The notes beneath the pieces are model-generated. The model was not told where the DNA came from, did no database searches, and saw only the letters and a program-made list of their open reading frames with translations. DNA of 64,000 bases, from positions 41,762-105,761 of the forward strand of contig NZ_BMDW01000012.1 in the NCBI RefSeq assembly GCF_014636175.1, given 5' to 3'. Of the stretch, positions 54,914 through 63,897 are shown one piece after another. This DNA comes from Sphingomonas psychrolutea (lineage in GTDB: Bacteria > Pseudomonadota > Alphaproteobacteria > Sphingomonadales > Sphingomonadaceae). A program made the position numbers and the translations under genes. Each line of letters opens with the position of its first letter. Position 1 is the first letter of the stretch.

Positions 54914-55021
54914 GTGCATTTTCCGGCGCTTGGCACGGCGCGTCAGTATCGCCCTATTATTCGTGGAACCGCCTTCCTATCTCGCGCACTCAGCAATGGG
55001 TTCCACGTGAAGGTAGCAGAA

Positions 55022-57310
55022 ATGGCGGATGCCGAGGCACCGATTCAGAAATTGCAGGTCGCCAATGCACGGCCCGAGGATAGTGGTCGTGGGTTGGCGC
55101 ATCTGCCGCGCGCGATGCTGGCGGCGCTTGGCATCGGCGAAGGCGATGTGATCGAGATCATCGGCAAATCCTCGACCCCGGCGCGCGCGGTGGCACCTTA
55201 TGCCGAGGATGAGGGGCTCGAGATCATTCGTATCGACGGTCTGCAGCGCGCCAATGCCGGTGTCGGGTCGGGCGATTTCGTCGAGGTCCGCAAGGTCGAA
55301 TCGAAGGCGGCCACGCGGGTGGTGTTCGCCCCGGCACAGCAGAACCTGCGGCTACAGGGGTCGAGTCAGGCGCTCAAGCGCACCTTTTTCGGGCGGCCGC
55401 TGACGCAAGGCGACATCGTCGCCACCGCGGGACAGCAGCGCGTCGACAATATGCCGCCCGGCGTCCAGAACATGCTGCGCGCGCCGGCCTATGCGCTGCA
55501 GGAGATCCGCCTCGCGGTCATATCGACGGTGCCCAAGGGCGTCGTCCATGTCGACGAGACGACCGAGATCGAGCTGCGCCCCGAATATGAGGAGCCGAAG
55601 GAAGCGCGCCGCGCCGACGTCACCTATGACGATATCGGCGGGATGGGCCCGACGATCGACCAGTTGCGCGAGATGGTCGAACTCCCTTTGCGCTATCCCG
55701 AGCTGTTCCAGCGGCTGGGCGTCGACCCGCCCAAGGGCGTGTTGCTGCACGGGCCGCCGGGCACGGGCAAGACGCGACTCGCGCGTGCGGTCGCCAATGA
55801 ATCGGCGGCGGAATTCTTCCTGATCAACGGGCCCGAGATCATGGGCTCGGCCTATGGCGAATCCGAAGGCAAACTCCGCCAGGTGTTCGAGGAAGCCGCC
55901 AAGGCCGCGCCCTCGATCGTGTTCATCGACGAAATCGATTCGATCGCGCCCAAGCGCGGTCAGGTGTCGGGCGAGGCGGAGAAGCGGCTCGTAGCGCAAT
56001 TGCTGACACTGATGGACGGGCTCGAAGCGCGCGCCAATGTCGTGGTGATTGCGGCGACCAATCGCCCCGAGGCGATCGACGAAGCGCTGCGCCGTCCCGG
56101 CCGGTTCGACCGCGAAATCGTCATCGGCGTGCCCGACGAACGGGGCCGCCGCGAGATTCTCGGCATCCACACGCGCGGAATGCCGCTGGGCGACAAGGTC
56201 GATCTCGATGAGTTGTCGCGTACGACCTATGGCTTTGTCGGGGCCGATCTCGCCGCGCTCGCGCGCGAAGCGGCGATCGAGGCGGTGCGCAAGCTGATGC
56301 CGCGCTTGAATCTCTCCGAAGGGACGATTCCGCCCGAAATCCTCGATACACTTGCCGTGACGCGCGAGGATTTCCTCGATGCGCTGAAACGCGTCCAGCC
56401 GAGCGCGATGCGCGAAGTGATGGTCGAGGCACCGCGTGTGCGGTGGGACGATGTCGGCGGGCTCGACGATGCGCAGATCCGCTTGAAGGAAGGCGTCGAA
56501 CTGCCGCTGAAGGACCCCGATGCGTTCCGGCGACTGGGGATACGCCCGGCCAAGGGCTTCCTGCTCTACGGCCCGCCCGGCACCGGCAAGACCTTGCTCG
56601 CCAAGGCGGTCGCGCGCGAGGCGCAGGCCAATTTCATCGCGACCAAATCGTCTGATCTGTTGAGCAAATGGTATGGCGAGAGCGAGCAGCAAATCGCCAA
56701 ATTGTTTGCGCGCGCGCGGCAAGTCGCGCCGTGCGTGATCTTCATCGACGAACTCGATTCGCTCGTGCCCACGCGCGGCAGCGGGATGGGCGAGCCGCAA
56801 GTGACCGAGCGCGTCGTCAACACGATCCTGGCGGAGATGGACGGGCTGGAGGAATTGCAGTCGGTCGTCGTGATCGGCGCGACCAACCGGCCCAATTTGA
56901 TCGACCCGGCCTTGTTGCGGCCGGGCCGGTTCGACGAACTGATCTATGTCGGCGTACCCGACCGTCCCGGGCGTGAGCGCATCCTGAAAATCCAGACCGG
57001 CAAGATGCCGCTTGCCGCCGATGTCGATTTGTCGACCGTCGCGGCGCGGACCGATCGCTTTACGGGTGCCGATCTGGAGGATGTCGTGCGCCGCGCGGGC
57101 CTCAACGCGCTGCGCCGCAGTCTGAAGGCGGCGGAAGTGTCGATGGTCGATTTCGAGGAAGCGCTGAAGGATTCACGCGCCTCGGTCACGCCCGAACTGG
57201 AGCGCGAGTATGAGTCGATGAAGGCGCGGCTCAAGCAGGATGCGACGTCGCTACAGCCGATCGGCTTCGTCTCGCCCGGCCAGTTGCGCGCCCGCGAGCG
57301 AGATGGCTGA
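55022..57310 (+). CDS. CDC48/VCP-like AAA+ ATPase
   Basis: A 762-residue protein with the full CDC48 plan. The N domain (LQVANARPEDSGRGLAHLPR) is followed by D1 with Walker A GPPGTGKT (Lys250) and Walker B FIDEID (Glu304), and by D2 with Walker A (Lys523) and Walker B FIDELD (Glu577). Arg-finger segments RRPGRFDRE and LRPGRFDEL are intact. CDC48 unfolds proteins; archaeal and bacterial homologues feed proteases, but no partner is adjacent. Aromatic pore residues of D1/D2 are not typical of FtsH. The start at 55022 gives MADAEAPIQ, matching family N termini. The 3' end overlaps the MFS gene by 60 bases. Confidence 0.93.
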   Translation: MADAEAPIQKLQVANARPEDSGRGLAHLPRAMLAALGIGEGDVIEIIGKSSTPARAVAPYAEDEGLEIIRIDGLQRANAGVGSGDFVEVRKVESKAATRVVFAPAQQNLRLQGSSQALKRTFFGRPLTQGDIVATAGQQRVDNMPPGVQNMLRAPAYALQEIRLAVISTVPKGVVHVDETTEIELRPEYEEPKEARRADVTYDDIGGMGPTIDQLREMVELPLRYPELFQRLGVDPPKGVLLHGPPGTGKTRLARAVANESAAEFFLINGPEIMGSAYGESEGKLRQVFEEAAKAAPSIVFIDEIDSIAPKRGQVSGEAEKRLVAQLLTLMDGLEARANVVVIAATNRPEAIDEALRRPGRFDREIVIGVPDERGRREILGIHTRGMPLGDKVDLDELSRTTYGFVGADLAALAREAAIEAVRKLMPRLNLSEGTIPPEILDTLAVTREDFLDALKRVQPSAMREVMVEAPRVRWDDVGGLDDAQIRLKEGVELPLKDPDAFRRLGIRPAKGFLLYGPPGTGKTLLAKAVAREAQANFIATKSSDLLSKWYGESEQQIAKLFARARQVAPCVIFIDELDSLVPTRGSGMGEPQVTERVVNTILAEMDGLEELQSVVVIGATNRPNLIDPALLRPGRFDELIYVGVPDRPGRERILKIQTGKMPLAADVDLSTVAARTDRFTGADLEDVVRRAGLNALRRSLKAAEVSMVDFEEALKDSRASVTPELEREYESMKARLKQDATSLQPIGFVSPGQLRARERDG

Positions 57311-58621
57311 GGGCTCGCGCAAGGCGAAGCGGGCGTAGGCGAACAATACGAGCATCGCCGCGCCCGCGAGCAAATACGGCAAGGAATGCTGCACTTCATA
57401 CAGGCCAACGCCGATCGACGGGCCGAGCACGAAGGCGGCGCCATTGACCGAAGTGACCTTGCCCGCGACCGAGCCTTGCGCATTATGGCCGACCGCAAGC
57501 GAGGCCCCGGCGGTAAAGGCAGGGCGGGTGAAGCCGAAGCCGACGCTCGCCAGCGCATAGGCGCAGGCGATACTGTAGAGCGAGGTCGCAAGCCCGGTCA
57601 GCGCGCAGCCCATCGCGGCGAACACCAGTCCGGTCAGCATCATCGTGCGCGGGCGCAAATTGAGGTTGGGGATGATCCCCCATTGCACCAGCAGCGCCGC
57701 CCCTGCCCCCATCATCAGCACGAGTCCCGTCGGCTGCAGCGCGAGCGCCGGCGCGACGTGGAGCCGATCGATGACGAGGAAGCCGATCGCCTGGCCCGTC
57801 ATCGCCTGACCATGCCCCATCACCAGCCCGGCGATCATCCAGCTGCGGATGCGCGGATCGGTATAGCCGACGGGTTCGCTGTGCGGTTCGGTCGCCGCGG
57901 TGATGCTGGCACCCGAACTTTGCCCGCCGATCGAGGGGTAGGCATTGGCGGCGCCGTGACAGTCGTCGCGCGGCACATCGCCCGGACGCGGACGGTCATC
58001 GGGAAGGATGCGCAGCACCGCGATCCATACGCACAGCCCGAACAGTGAAAAGATGAAGGCCGGCCCCGCCAGCCCGATCTCGACCCCGCCAAGCGACCCG
58101 AGCAGCAGATAGGGGGCGATCGCCGGCCCAAGGATCGTCCCGAGGCCGAAGGCCGAGCCCAACAACGTCAACGCCTTGGTCCGCTCAGCGCGCGTCGTGC
58201 GGCCCGCGACCAGCGCCTGCACCGCGGGCGGAGCCGCCGCGCCGAAACTGCCGTAGATCAGCCGACCGCCGATGAAGCAGACGAACGCGGTCGTGCCGCC
58301 GATCCAGCCATTGATCCCGGCGGCAAGACATATCCCGCAAATCGCCAGCGACAGCGCAAACCCGCCCATGCCGAGCAGGATCATCGCGCGCCGGCCATGC
58401 CGGTCCGCGCGGTTGGCCCAGAACGGGGCGGCCAGTACCCAAAGCAAGGCCGACACCGAAAAGGCGGCGGCCACCGCGCTGTCGGGCACCTTGAGCGATC
58501 GCCCAAGCGCGGGCAGCACCGATTGCAGCGCGGTATTGCCGCCCGCGATCGTCAGCATCACGACGAACAACAACGCAAAATCGCGGTCGGGCCGTGACGA
58601 GGGCGACGCCGCAGCGGTCAT
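57251..58621 (-). CDS. Major facilitator superfamily transporter
   Basis: A 456-residue, 12-helix carrier, likely a drug or metabolite exporter. The loop 2-3 motif FWANRADRHGRRAMILLG is the MFS signature A, and GSAFGLGTILGPAIAPYLL is the antiporter motif C. A long central cytoplasmic loop (RILPDDRPRPGDVPRDD onward) separates the two halves. The start overlaps the PLD stop by four bases (ATGA). The end runs antisense into the CDC48 gene by 60 bases. Confidence 0.9.
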   Translation of the reverse strand: MTAAASPSSRPDRDFALLFVVMLTIAGGNTALQSVLPALGRSLKVPDSAVAAAFSVSALLWVLAAPFWANRADRHGRRAMILLGMGGFALSLAICGICLAAGINGWIGGTTAFVCFIGGRLIYGSFGAAAPPAVQALVAGRTTRAERTKALTLLGSAFGLGTILGPAIAPYLLLGSLGGVEIGLAGPAFIFSLFGLCVWIAVLRILPDDRPRPGDVPRDDCHGAANAYPSIGGQSSGASITAATEPHSEPVGYTDPRIRSWMIAGLVMGHGQAMTGQAIGFLVIDRLHVAPALALQPTGLVLMMGAGAALLVQWGIIPNLNLRPRTMMLTGLVFAAMGCALTGLATSLYSIACAYALASVGFGFTRPAFTAGASLAVGHNAQGSVAGKVTSVNGAAFVLGPSIGVGLYEVQHSLPYLLAGAAMLVLFAYARFALREPSAISLAGAQLAGRDEADRL

Positions 58622-59790
58622 GCGCGCGGCCCGAAATTGAGCCGCTTGGTGATGTTATAGTCGAGCACGGTCATCACGAAAAAGGCCGCGGCCTGTTTGG
58701 TGCGCGTCCACCAGCCGGTGCGGGCCCGGTACAGCGCGGCGGTGATGCGTTCGGATTCGGCGACCTCGCCGTCGACATAGGTGCGGACGTGCGCGGCAAA
58801 GGTGGCGTCCTCGATCCGCAGCATCATTTCCAGATTCAGGAACAGGCTGCGAATGTCGTAATTGGACGAGCCGATATAGACCACATCGTCGAGCACGAAG
58901 AGCTTGGTGTGGAGTTTGGTCGGCTGATATTCGTAGATCTGCACGCGTTTGCGCAGCAGCCCGGCATACGTGAAGCGCGATGCCCAGATCGCCGCGCCAT
59001 GATCGTTCTTGGAGGCAAGCACGATCCGCACCTCCCCGCGCAAACCCGCGGTATCGAGCCGCCGCAGCATCGCCGGGCTTGGGGCGAAATAAGCGGAGAT
59101 CAGGTCGACCTTCATTGCGCGCTGCAAGTCTTTCTTCAAAGCGTGCGCCCAAGGCGACAGCCGCCGCGTCGGGCCACCGAACAGCCAGCGCACGTTGCCC
59201 TCGGGCTCGCTCCAGCTCTGCAAGGCGCGGCGCAAGGCGCGCAGCGGCGGCTTGGACCGCGCCGCCCAGCGCGCCAGCGCATCGAAATAGCCGGTGATGC
59301 TGTGCGCGGCGGCGCCCTCGATCAGCAAACCGAGATCGCGCCACGCCTGTTCGGCGGGCGTGCCGAAATAGCTGTCCTCAACGTTGAACCCGCCGATGAT
59401 CGCGCGCGCATCGTTCTGCTCGCCATCGGCGAGTGCGAGTTTTTGATGGTTGCGCAGCAGATAACGCCGCCCCCAGCGCGGCACGAAGCGGCACACCGTC
59501 ACGCCAGCCGCGCGCAGCGGCGCGAAGAAATCATGGCTTTCGGCCACTTCGCTGCCAAGCCCATCGACGATCAGCGACACGCGCACGCCGCGCGCCGCCG
59601 CACGGAGCATCGCCGCGCGCACCGTTTTGCCGGCTTCGTCATCGACATAAATGTAATAGATAATCCGCAAGGTATGCCGCGCGCCGTCGATCAGCGCGAT
59701 CAGCGCATCGAGCCGCCGCGGCCCGGTGTCGAGCAGCGTGAGCGTATTGCCCGCAATTCCAAAGGTAGGTTGCACTGCGGACTCTGCCAT
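58618..59790 (-). CDS. Phospholipase D-like protein (cardiolipin synthase type)
   Basis: A 390-residue enzyme with two HKD motifs: [19 protein letters not shown] and [20 protein letters not shown], the pair needed for phosphatidyl transfer. Unlike ClsA there is no N-terminal membrane hairpin; it is closer to the ClsB/ClsC group. It may synthesise cardiolipin from phosphatidylglycerol or a related lipid at the inner membrane. The MFS gene follows with a 4-base overlap. It is divergent from rpoZ. Confidence 0.88.
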   Translation of the reverse strand: MAESAVQPTFGIAGNTLTLLDTGPRRLDALIALIDGARHTLRIIYYIYVDDEAGKTVRAAMLRAAARGVRVSLIVDGLGSEVAESHDFFAPLRAAGVTVCRFVPRWGRRYLLRNHQKLALADGEQNDARAIIGGFNVEDSYFGTPAEQAWRDLGLLIEGAAAHSITGYFDALARWAARSKPPLRALRRALQSWSEPEGNVRWLFGGPTRRLSPWAHALKKDLQRAMKVDLISAYFAPSPAMLRRLDTAGLRGEVRIVLASKNDHGAAIWASRFTYAGLLRKRVQIYEYQPTKLHTKLFVLDDVVYIGSSNYDIRSLFLNLEMMLRIEDATFAAHVRTYVDGEVAESERITAALYRARTGWWTRTKQAAAFFVMTVLDYNITKRLNFGPRA

Positions 59791-59905
59791 CGCTATTGCT
59801 CTGGCGGGACGATACGGGCCACGCAAGCCGAATTTCTTGACTCTGCGCGCCTTCCCGCCTAGATCGCCGCCTTTCCGACATTCGTCGCACAGAAGGAAGC
59901 CGTTC

Positions 59906-60250
59906 ATGGCGCGCGTCACCGTCGAAGATTGCGTCGACAAGATTCCCAATCGCTTCGATCTCGTCCTGTTTGCGGCACAACGTGCGCGGCAAATCTCGGG
60001 CGGCGCCGAAATCACGATCGATCGCGACCGCGACAAAAACCCGGTCGTCGCCTTGCGCGAAATCGCCGAGGAAATGGTCCATCCGCCGACACTGAAGGAA
60101 TCGATCATCAACGGCCTGCAGCGCGTCCAAGTCGATGACGAAGACGTCGCCGATGCGGTTGGTTCGCTCGCGGCTTCGGCCGAGGCACTGCGCCTGACGG
60201 CGGCAGCACCGCCGCGCAACCAGAACCTGGGTGCGGATTACGAAGGTTGA
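59906..60250 (+). CDS. rpoZ: RNA polymerase subunit omega
   Basis: A 114-residue small subunit that assists assembly of the beta-prime subunit. It starts [20 protein letters not shown], the family signature, with [20 protein letters not shown] following. AGAAGGA precedes the ATG. relA/spoT, which often follows rpoZ, is absent here; a convergent lipoprotein gene lies downstream. Confidence 0.96.
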   Translation: MARVTVEDCVDKIPNRFDLVLFAAQRARQISGGAEITIDRDRDKNPVVALREIAEEMVHPPTLKESIINGLQRVQVDDEDVADAVGSLAASAEALRLTAAAPPRNQNLGADYEG

Positions 60251-60257
60251 GGCCCAA

Positions 60258-60279
60258 GGCTAACGCTTAAGCGTTAGCC
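60258..60279. terminator. 22-base perfect palindrome between convergent rpoZ and lipoprotein genes
   Basis: Self-complementary around the centre CTTAAG (GGCTAACGCTT plus its complement). It lies 8 bases after the rpoZ stop. A further hairpin (CGTGGC-TTT-GCCACG) is found near 60329-60343. Either could stop transcription from both sides, although no T-run follows. Confidence 0.5.
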
Positions 60280-60362
60280 GCGGATCAGCCGAAACCCGGA
60301 CGGCGGGCCCTCGGCCCCGACCGACGACGTGGCTTTGCCACGGCGCTATCGTCCTGATGCAC

Positions 60363-61739
60363 CTAATCCCGCAAGGCAGTCGATAGCGCCGCCTTGCCCA
60401 GCGCGGCGACGTCGTCGCGCGGGTCGCCATAACCGCCATGCACCAGTCGCGCGATGCGCTGCATGAGCGGTTCCGGCGCACCGTTCTTCTGCGCCGCCGC
60501 GATAAAGGCCCGCTCGTCCCACGGCGCGCCAGCCTTGACGAGCGCGAACAGCGTCTTGTTGACGGCGTGCAACCCGTCGCCATTTCCGGCCCGTAGCGAA
60601 TCATCGACCGCCAGCCAGATCAGCAATCCGCACTGATAGTGCAGGTCGAAGTTCCCGGCGGCGGTGGCCTGATCGAGCGGAGCGCTCGCCAGCCCTTTCG
60701 CGCAGTCGGCCTCGGCACTGCGAACCCGACCTCCGACATACGCGCGGTCTTCGGTCCCGCGTCGCGCCAAGACGAGCGCGGCCATCGCATCGGCGCCGCC
60801 CTCGTGGATCCACGTTGCGGTTTCGTCGCCCGCGAGCTTGCCGATCTTGTCCTGCTGGAAGAGACGGGCGGCTTCGTGCGCGAAAAACCAGTCGAGCCAG
60901 AAGTGCGCCCCCGCAGTCACGCGTTGGCGGGCATTTTCCCCGTCGAAATGCATAAAGATCTGACCCGGCAGCGTTCCGCCCTGGGTCGAGACATGGCCGT
61001 CCTTTCGGGGCCGGGCATCGATCGAGACATACAACTCGGGACGGAACGACAAAGCGCCATAGCTGCGCGCGAACGTTTCCATCGCGCGGGGCAGCGACTG
61101 TTTCAAATGGTCGCGTGCGATGGGTGGAAGGCCGGGGTCGATGATCGCGATGAATCCCTCGGCATCCTCCGGCACCAGCCTCCCGACAAAAATGTTGGTG
61201 CCTTCGTCGCGACTGATAAAGCGCGTTCGATCGGCAAAACGGCGCGCTTCGACGCCAATGGTCTTTCCCGTTGCAGTGATGTCGATCGGCAAGGCCGCGG
61301 CGCCCTCGCATGGCGCGCGCAAGCAGGCATGGAACTGGCCCGAGTGGATCAGGACGCTCCCGTCGCTGAACGGGGAGAAGGGCGCGTAGCTCTTCGGCAA
61401 AGCGCGGTAGCGGGCCGGCAGGGTGAATCGCACTGAGCGGAATACGCCGCCATCGGATCGCTCAATCCGCTCGCCGGGGCCTTCCTGAATCCATCGGAAA
61501 CCGCCCGATTGCGGTTGCCAATCCTCCGGGCGATACCCGCCCAACGCCTGCGCAAAATGGAGCGCCCGGGTCGGCGCCGTTATCCGATAGGTCACTACGA
61601 CGGTTTCGTCGGGTCGAACGTCGAGGTCGAGTGTGATCGGTGAAGCAGTGTTTTGGGAAAGTCGGTCGATCGACGCGCAGGACGACAGCGCAAAACAGAG
61701 AAGAAGTGCGGCCAAGGCCGCTTTCGGGGACGCCTTCAT
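60363..61739 (-). CDS. Lipoprotein with degenerate gluzincin peptidase site (HExxR)
   Basis: 458 residues with a lipoprotein signal (LLCFALSSC; Cys21). The C-terminal half has the layout of an M1/M61-like peptidase domain: WFFAHEAARLF, where His288 and Glu289 are present but the second zinc His is Arg292, then 20 residues, then Glu313 in TWIHEGGADAM. The N-terminal half (GERIERSDGGVFRSVRF) looks beta-rich. With one zinc ligand replaced, it is probably inactive or has a changed metal site. It is envelope-anchored. Exact family not recognised. Confidence 0.75.
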   Translation of the reverse strand: MKASPKAALAALLLCFALSSCASIDRLSQNTASPITLDLDVRPDETVVVTYRITAPTRALHFAQALGGYRPEDWQPQSGGFRWIQEGPGERIERSDGGVFRSVRFTLPARYRALPKSYAPFSPFSDGSVLIHSGQFHACLRAPCEGAAALPIDITATGKTIGVEARRFADRTRFISRDEGTNIFVGRLVPEDAEGFIAIIDPGLPPIARDHLKQSLPRAMETFARSYGALSFRPELYVSIDARPRKDGHVSTQGGTLPGQIFMHFDGENARQRVTAGAHFWLDWFFAHEAARLFQQDKIGKLAGDETATWIHEGGADAMAALVLARRGTEDRAYVGGRVRSAEADCAKGLASAPLDQATAAGNFDLHYQCGLLIWLAVDDSLRAGNGDGLHAVNKTLFALVKAGAPWDERAFIAAAQKNGAPEPLMQRIARLVHGGYGDPRDDVAALGKAALSTALRD

Positions 61740-61804
61740 AGTGCCACCTCGGGCCGAAACGGATGGGCCGTAACGATCCGTCGGGCGACGCGGATTGGCA
61801 AGCG

Positions 61805-62476
61805 TTAATCCGCTGAGCGCCCCTTAAATCCCTGCGCCACGACATACCATTCGCTCGACGCCTTGCGCGACGCCGGCGGCTTGGCATGCTTCACGGTCGC
61901 GAAGTTGCGCTTCAATTCCGCCACCAGCGCGGTATCCGCGCCGCCGGCAAACACCTTCCCCACGAACACCCCGCCCGGTGCCAGCACGTCGATCGCGAAT
62001 TCCAGCGCCGCCTCGACCAGACCCATCGTGCGCAGCGCATCGGTTTGCGGATGGCCGACGGTGTTGGCTGCCATGTCCGACAAGACCAGATCGGGCATGC
62101 CGTCGAGCGCGGCGCAAAGCCGTTCGGGCGCGACATCGTCCATGAAATCGAGCTGGAGGATCGTCACACCGTCGATTGGATCGACGGGAAGCAAATCGAT
62201 CCCGACGATCGCCGCCTTGGGCACTTGCCGCCGCACCACTTGCGCCCAGCCGCCCGGCGCGATGCCGAGATCGACGACGCGGCGTTTGCCCTTGAGAAAG
62301 CCGAAGCGTTCGTCGAGTTCGCTCAATTTATAGGCCGCCCGGCTGCGAAAGCCGTCGGCCTTGGCGCGCTTGACGTAGGGGTCATTCAACTGCCGGTCGA
62401 GCCAGCGCGTCGATTGCGCGGTGCGCTTGCGCGCGGTTTTCACGCGGACCCTAAGGCCGCCCCCGTCGCGGCTCAC
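61805..62476 (-). CDS. rlmE: 23S rRNA (uridine2552-2'-O)-methyltransferase RlmE
   Basis: A 223-residue SAM-dependent enzyme (FtsJ/RrmJ) that methylates U2552 in 23S rRNA during late 50S assembly. The K-D-K-E tetrad is Lys50, Asp134, Lys174 and Glu209. The SAM loop DLGIAPGGWAQVV and VLSDMAANTVG are present. It lies 25 bases after the Ppx/GppA gene, a typical sphingomonad pairing. Complete. Confidence 0.95.
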   Translation of the reverse strand: MSRDGGGLRVRVKTARKRTAQSTRWLDRQLNDPYVKRAKADGFRSRAAYKLSELDERFGFLKGKRRVVDLGIAPGGWAQVVRRQVPKAAIVGIDLLPVDPIDGVTILQLDFMDDVAPERLCAALDGMPDLVLSDMAANTVGHPQTDALRTMGLVEAALEFAIDVLAPGGVFVGKVFAGGADTALVAELKRNFATVKHAKPPASRKASSEWYVVAQGFKGRSAD

Positions 62477-62501
62477 GCGACCATCCTAAAGCTATCCCTG
62501 C

Positions 62502-63584
62502 TCATGACCCATTTCCCATCAAACGCCGTAAAATGCCTTCGCGGATGCCACGATCGGCGATCCCGATCCGCTCCGCCGGCCACAAATCCATGATCGTCTC
62601 GAGAATCGCGCAGCCCGCCACCACCAGATCGGCGCGCTCGGTGCCGATGCAAGGGAGCGTGGCACGCTCGCGTAAATCCATCGCCGCCAGATCCGCGCTG
62701 ATCCGCCGCAGCGCAGGTGCCGGAACGATCAGTCCGTCGACTTGCGCACGGTCATAATGCGTCAGCCCGAGATGCACGCTGGCAAGCGTCGTGACCGTAC
62801 CCGACGTGCCAAGCAAGCGCGGCACCACGACATCCCGCGGCAAGCGTGCGGCGAAACCCGCCATGCTTTCCGCAACCAGATCGCGCATCCGGGCGTAGCT
62901 GGCGGCGCGCCCCTCGGCGCCGCCATCGCGCCCCGGCGGGCCGTGGCCGGCACTTTCGGTGAGCGAGACCACGCCCCATGGCGCGCTGTGCCAGTCGAGC
63001 ACGACCGGCAGAGCGGGGCGCGTATCGACCAGCACCAACTCGGTTGATCCGCCGCCTATGTCGAATACCAGAGCGGGGCCCTCGCCCGGCTCGATCAGCG
63101 CGTGGCAGCCAAGCACCGCAAGGCGGGCTTCTTCCTCCGCGGAGATGATGTCGAGCAGGATGCCCGTCTCGGCATAAGCGCGCGCGATGAAATCGGGGCC
63201 ATTGCTTGCGCGCCGGCACGCCTCGGTCGCCACCGCGCGCGACAGCGTGACGTTGCGCCGCTTCAATTTGTCGGCGCAGATTTTCAGCGCGGCGATCGTG
63301 CGTTCGATCGCGGCGTCGCTGAGGCGCCCCGAACTCGCCAGCCCCTCGCCCAGCCGCACGATTCGCGAAAAGGCGTCGACCACGGCAAAGCCATCGCCTT
63401 GCGGGCGCGCGATTAACAGCCGACAGTTATTGGTACCGAGATCGAGCGCGGCGAAATGGCGGGGTTCGCGTGGCCGCGCCGTGCCCGCCGCCTTACCTGG
63501 GGCCTTGGGATGTGCGTTGCCGTGGACCGGCGCCGAACGAGCAGGGCGGGCCTGCCGGTACGGCATATCGGGAACGTCCCCCAT
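62502..63584 (-). CDS. Exopolyphosphatase / guanosine pentaphosphate phosphatase (Ppx/GppA)
   Basis: A 360-residue ASKHA-fold phosphatase. Phosphate 1 is FAALDLGTNNCRLLIA, the catalytic Glu region is TEACRRASN with ISAEEEARLA, and phosphate 2 is FDIGGGSTELVLV. LLGTSGTVTTLASV completes the site. Being short (no C-terminal HD-like domain), it is closer to single-module Ppx/GppA proteins that hydrolyse polyphosphate or pppGpp. A 40-residue basic, Pro-rich N-terminal extension precedes the domain, so the true start may be downstream. Confidence 0.91.
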   Translation of the reverse strand: MGDVPDMPYRQARPARSAPVHGNAHPKAPGKAAGTARPREPRHFAALDLGTNNCRLLIARPQGDGFAVVDAFSRIVRLGEGLASSGRLSDAAIERTIAALKICADKLKRRNVTLSRAVATEACRRASNGPDFIARAYAETGILLDIISAEEEARLAVLGCHALIEPGEGPALVFDIGGGSTELVLVDTRPALPVVLDWHSAPWGVVSLTESAGHGPPGRDGGAEGRAASYARMRDLVAESMAGFAARLPRDVVVPRLLGTSGTVTTLASVHLGLTHYDRAQVDGLIVPAPALRRISADLAAMDLRERATLPCIGTERADLVVAGCAILETIMDLWPAERIGIADRGIREGILRRLMGNGS

Positions 63585-63717
63585 GCCGTGTTACTCGCTT
63601 ATTCTGTTCTGCCGTCGCGCCGTGCCGAAGGGCGCGACGCTCGGTGCTTGGGCGCGATCCTAGCGGATGGCCGGGTGGGCGGCAAGCGACGGACTTTGCA
63701 CGGATTGCGCGGCTCAG

Positions 63718-63746
63718 TTGACACTCAGGGCCCACACCCGTAGATC
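63718..63746 (+). promoter_or_regulatory. Promoter for tRNA-Gln
   Basis: TTGACA, a 17-base spacer and TAGATC (weak -10). The start would fall about 20 bases before the mature tRNA. Confidence 0.45.
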
Positions 63747-63770
63747 GCGGCCCGGCCCACGCCTTGCTGA

Positions 63771-63844
63771 TGCCCCGTCGTCTAATGGTAAGACTGCGGT
63801 TTCTGATACCGCCTATTGAGGTTCGAATCCTCACGGGGCATCCA
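63771..63844 (+). tRNA. tRNA-Gln (anticodon CTG)
   Basis: A 74-base cloverleaf: acceptor TGCCCCG / CGGGGCA, D arm GTC..GAC, anticodon stem GCGGT / ACCGC with loop TTCTGAT (anticodon CTG, reads CAG), T arm GAGG / CCTC with TTCGAAT. CCA is encoded (63842-63844). A weak AAAAAC / GTTTTT hairpin follows at 63863-63878 and may terminate transcription. Confidence 0.95.
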
Positions 63845-63897
63845 GCCATGCTAACACCATTGAAAAACAACAGTTTTTACCCCATCGGGGTGCGGAC

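Larger units (their letters stand above)
54686..55021. other. 336-base gap between lysR and the CDC48 gene
   Basis: The gap is not empty: a promoter (54817-54845), a candidate small RNA (54846-54913) and its terminator occupy the middle. The remaining about 100 bases before the CDC48 ATG contain an AT-rich stretch (CCCTATTATTCGTGGAACCG) that may include the CDC48 promoter. No extra coding region is convincing. Confidence 0.6.
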
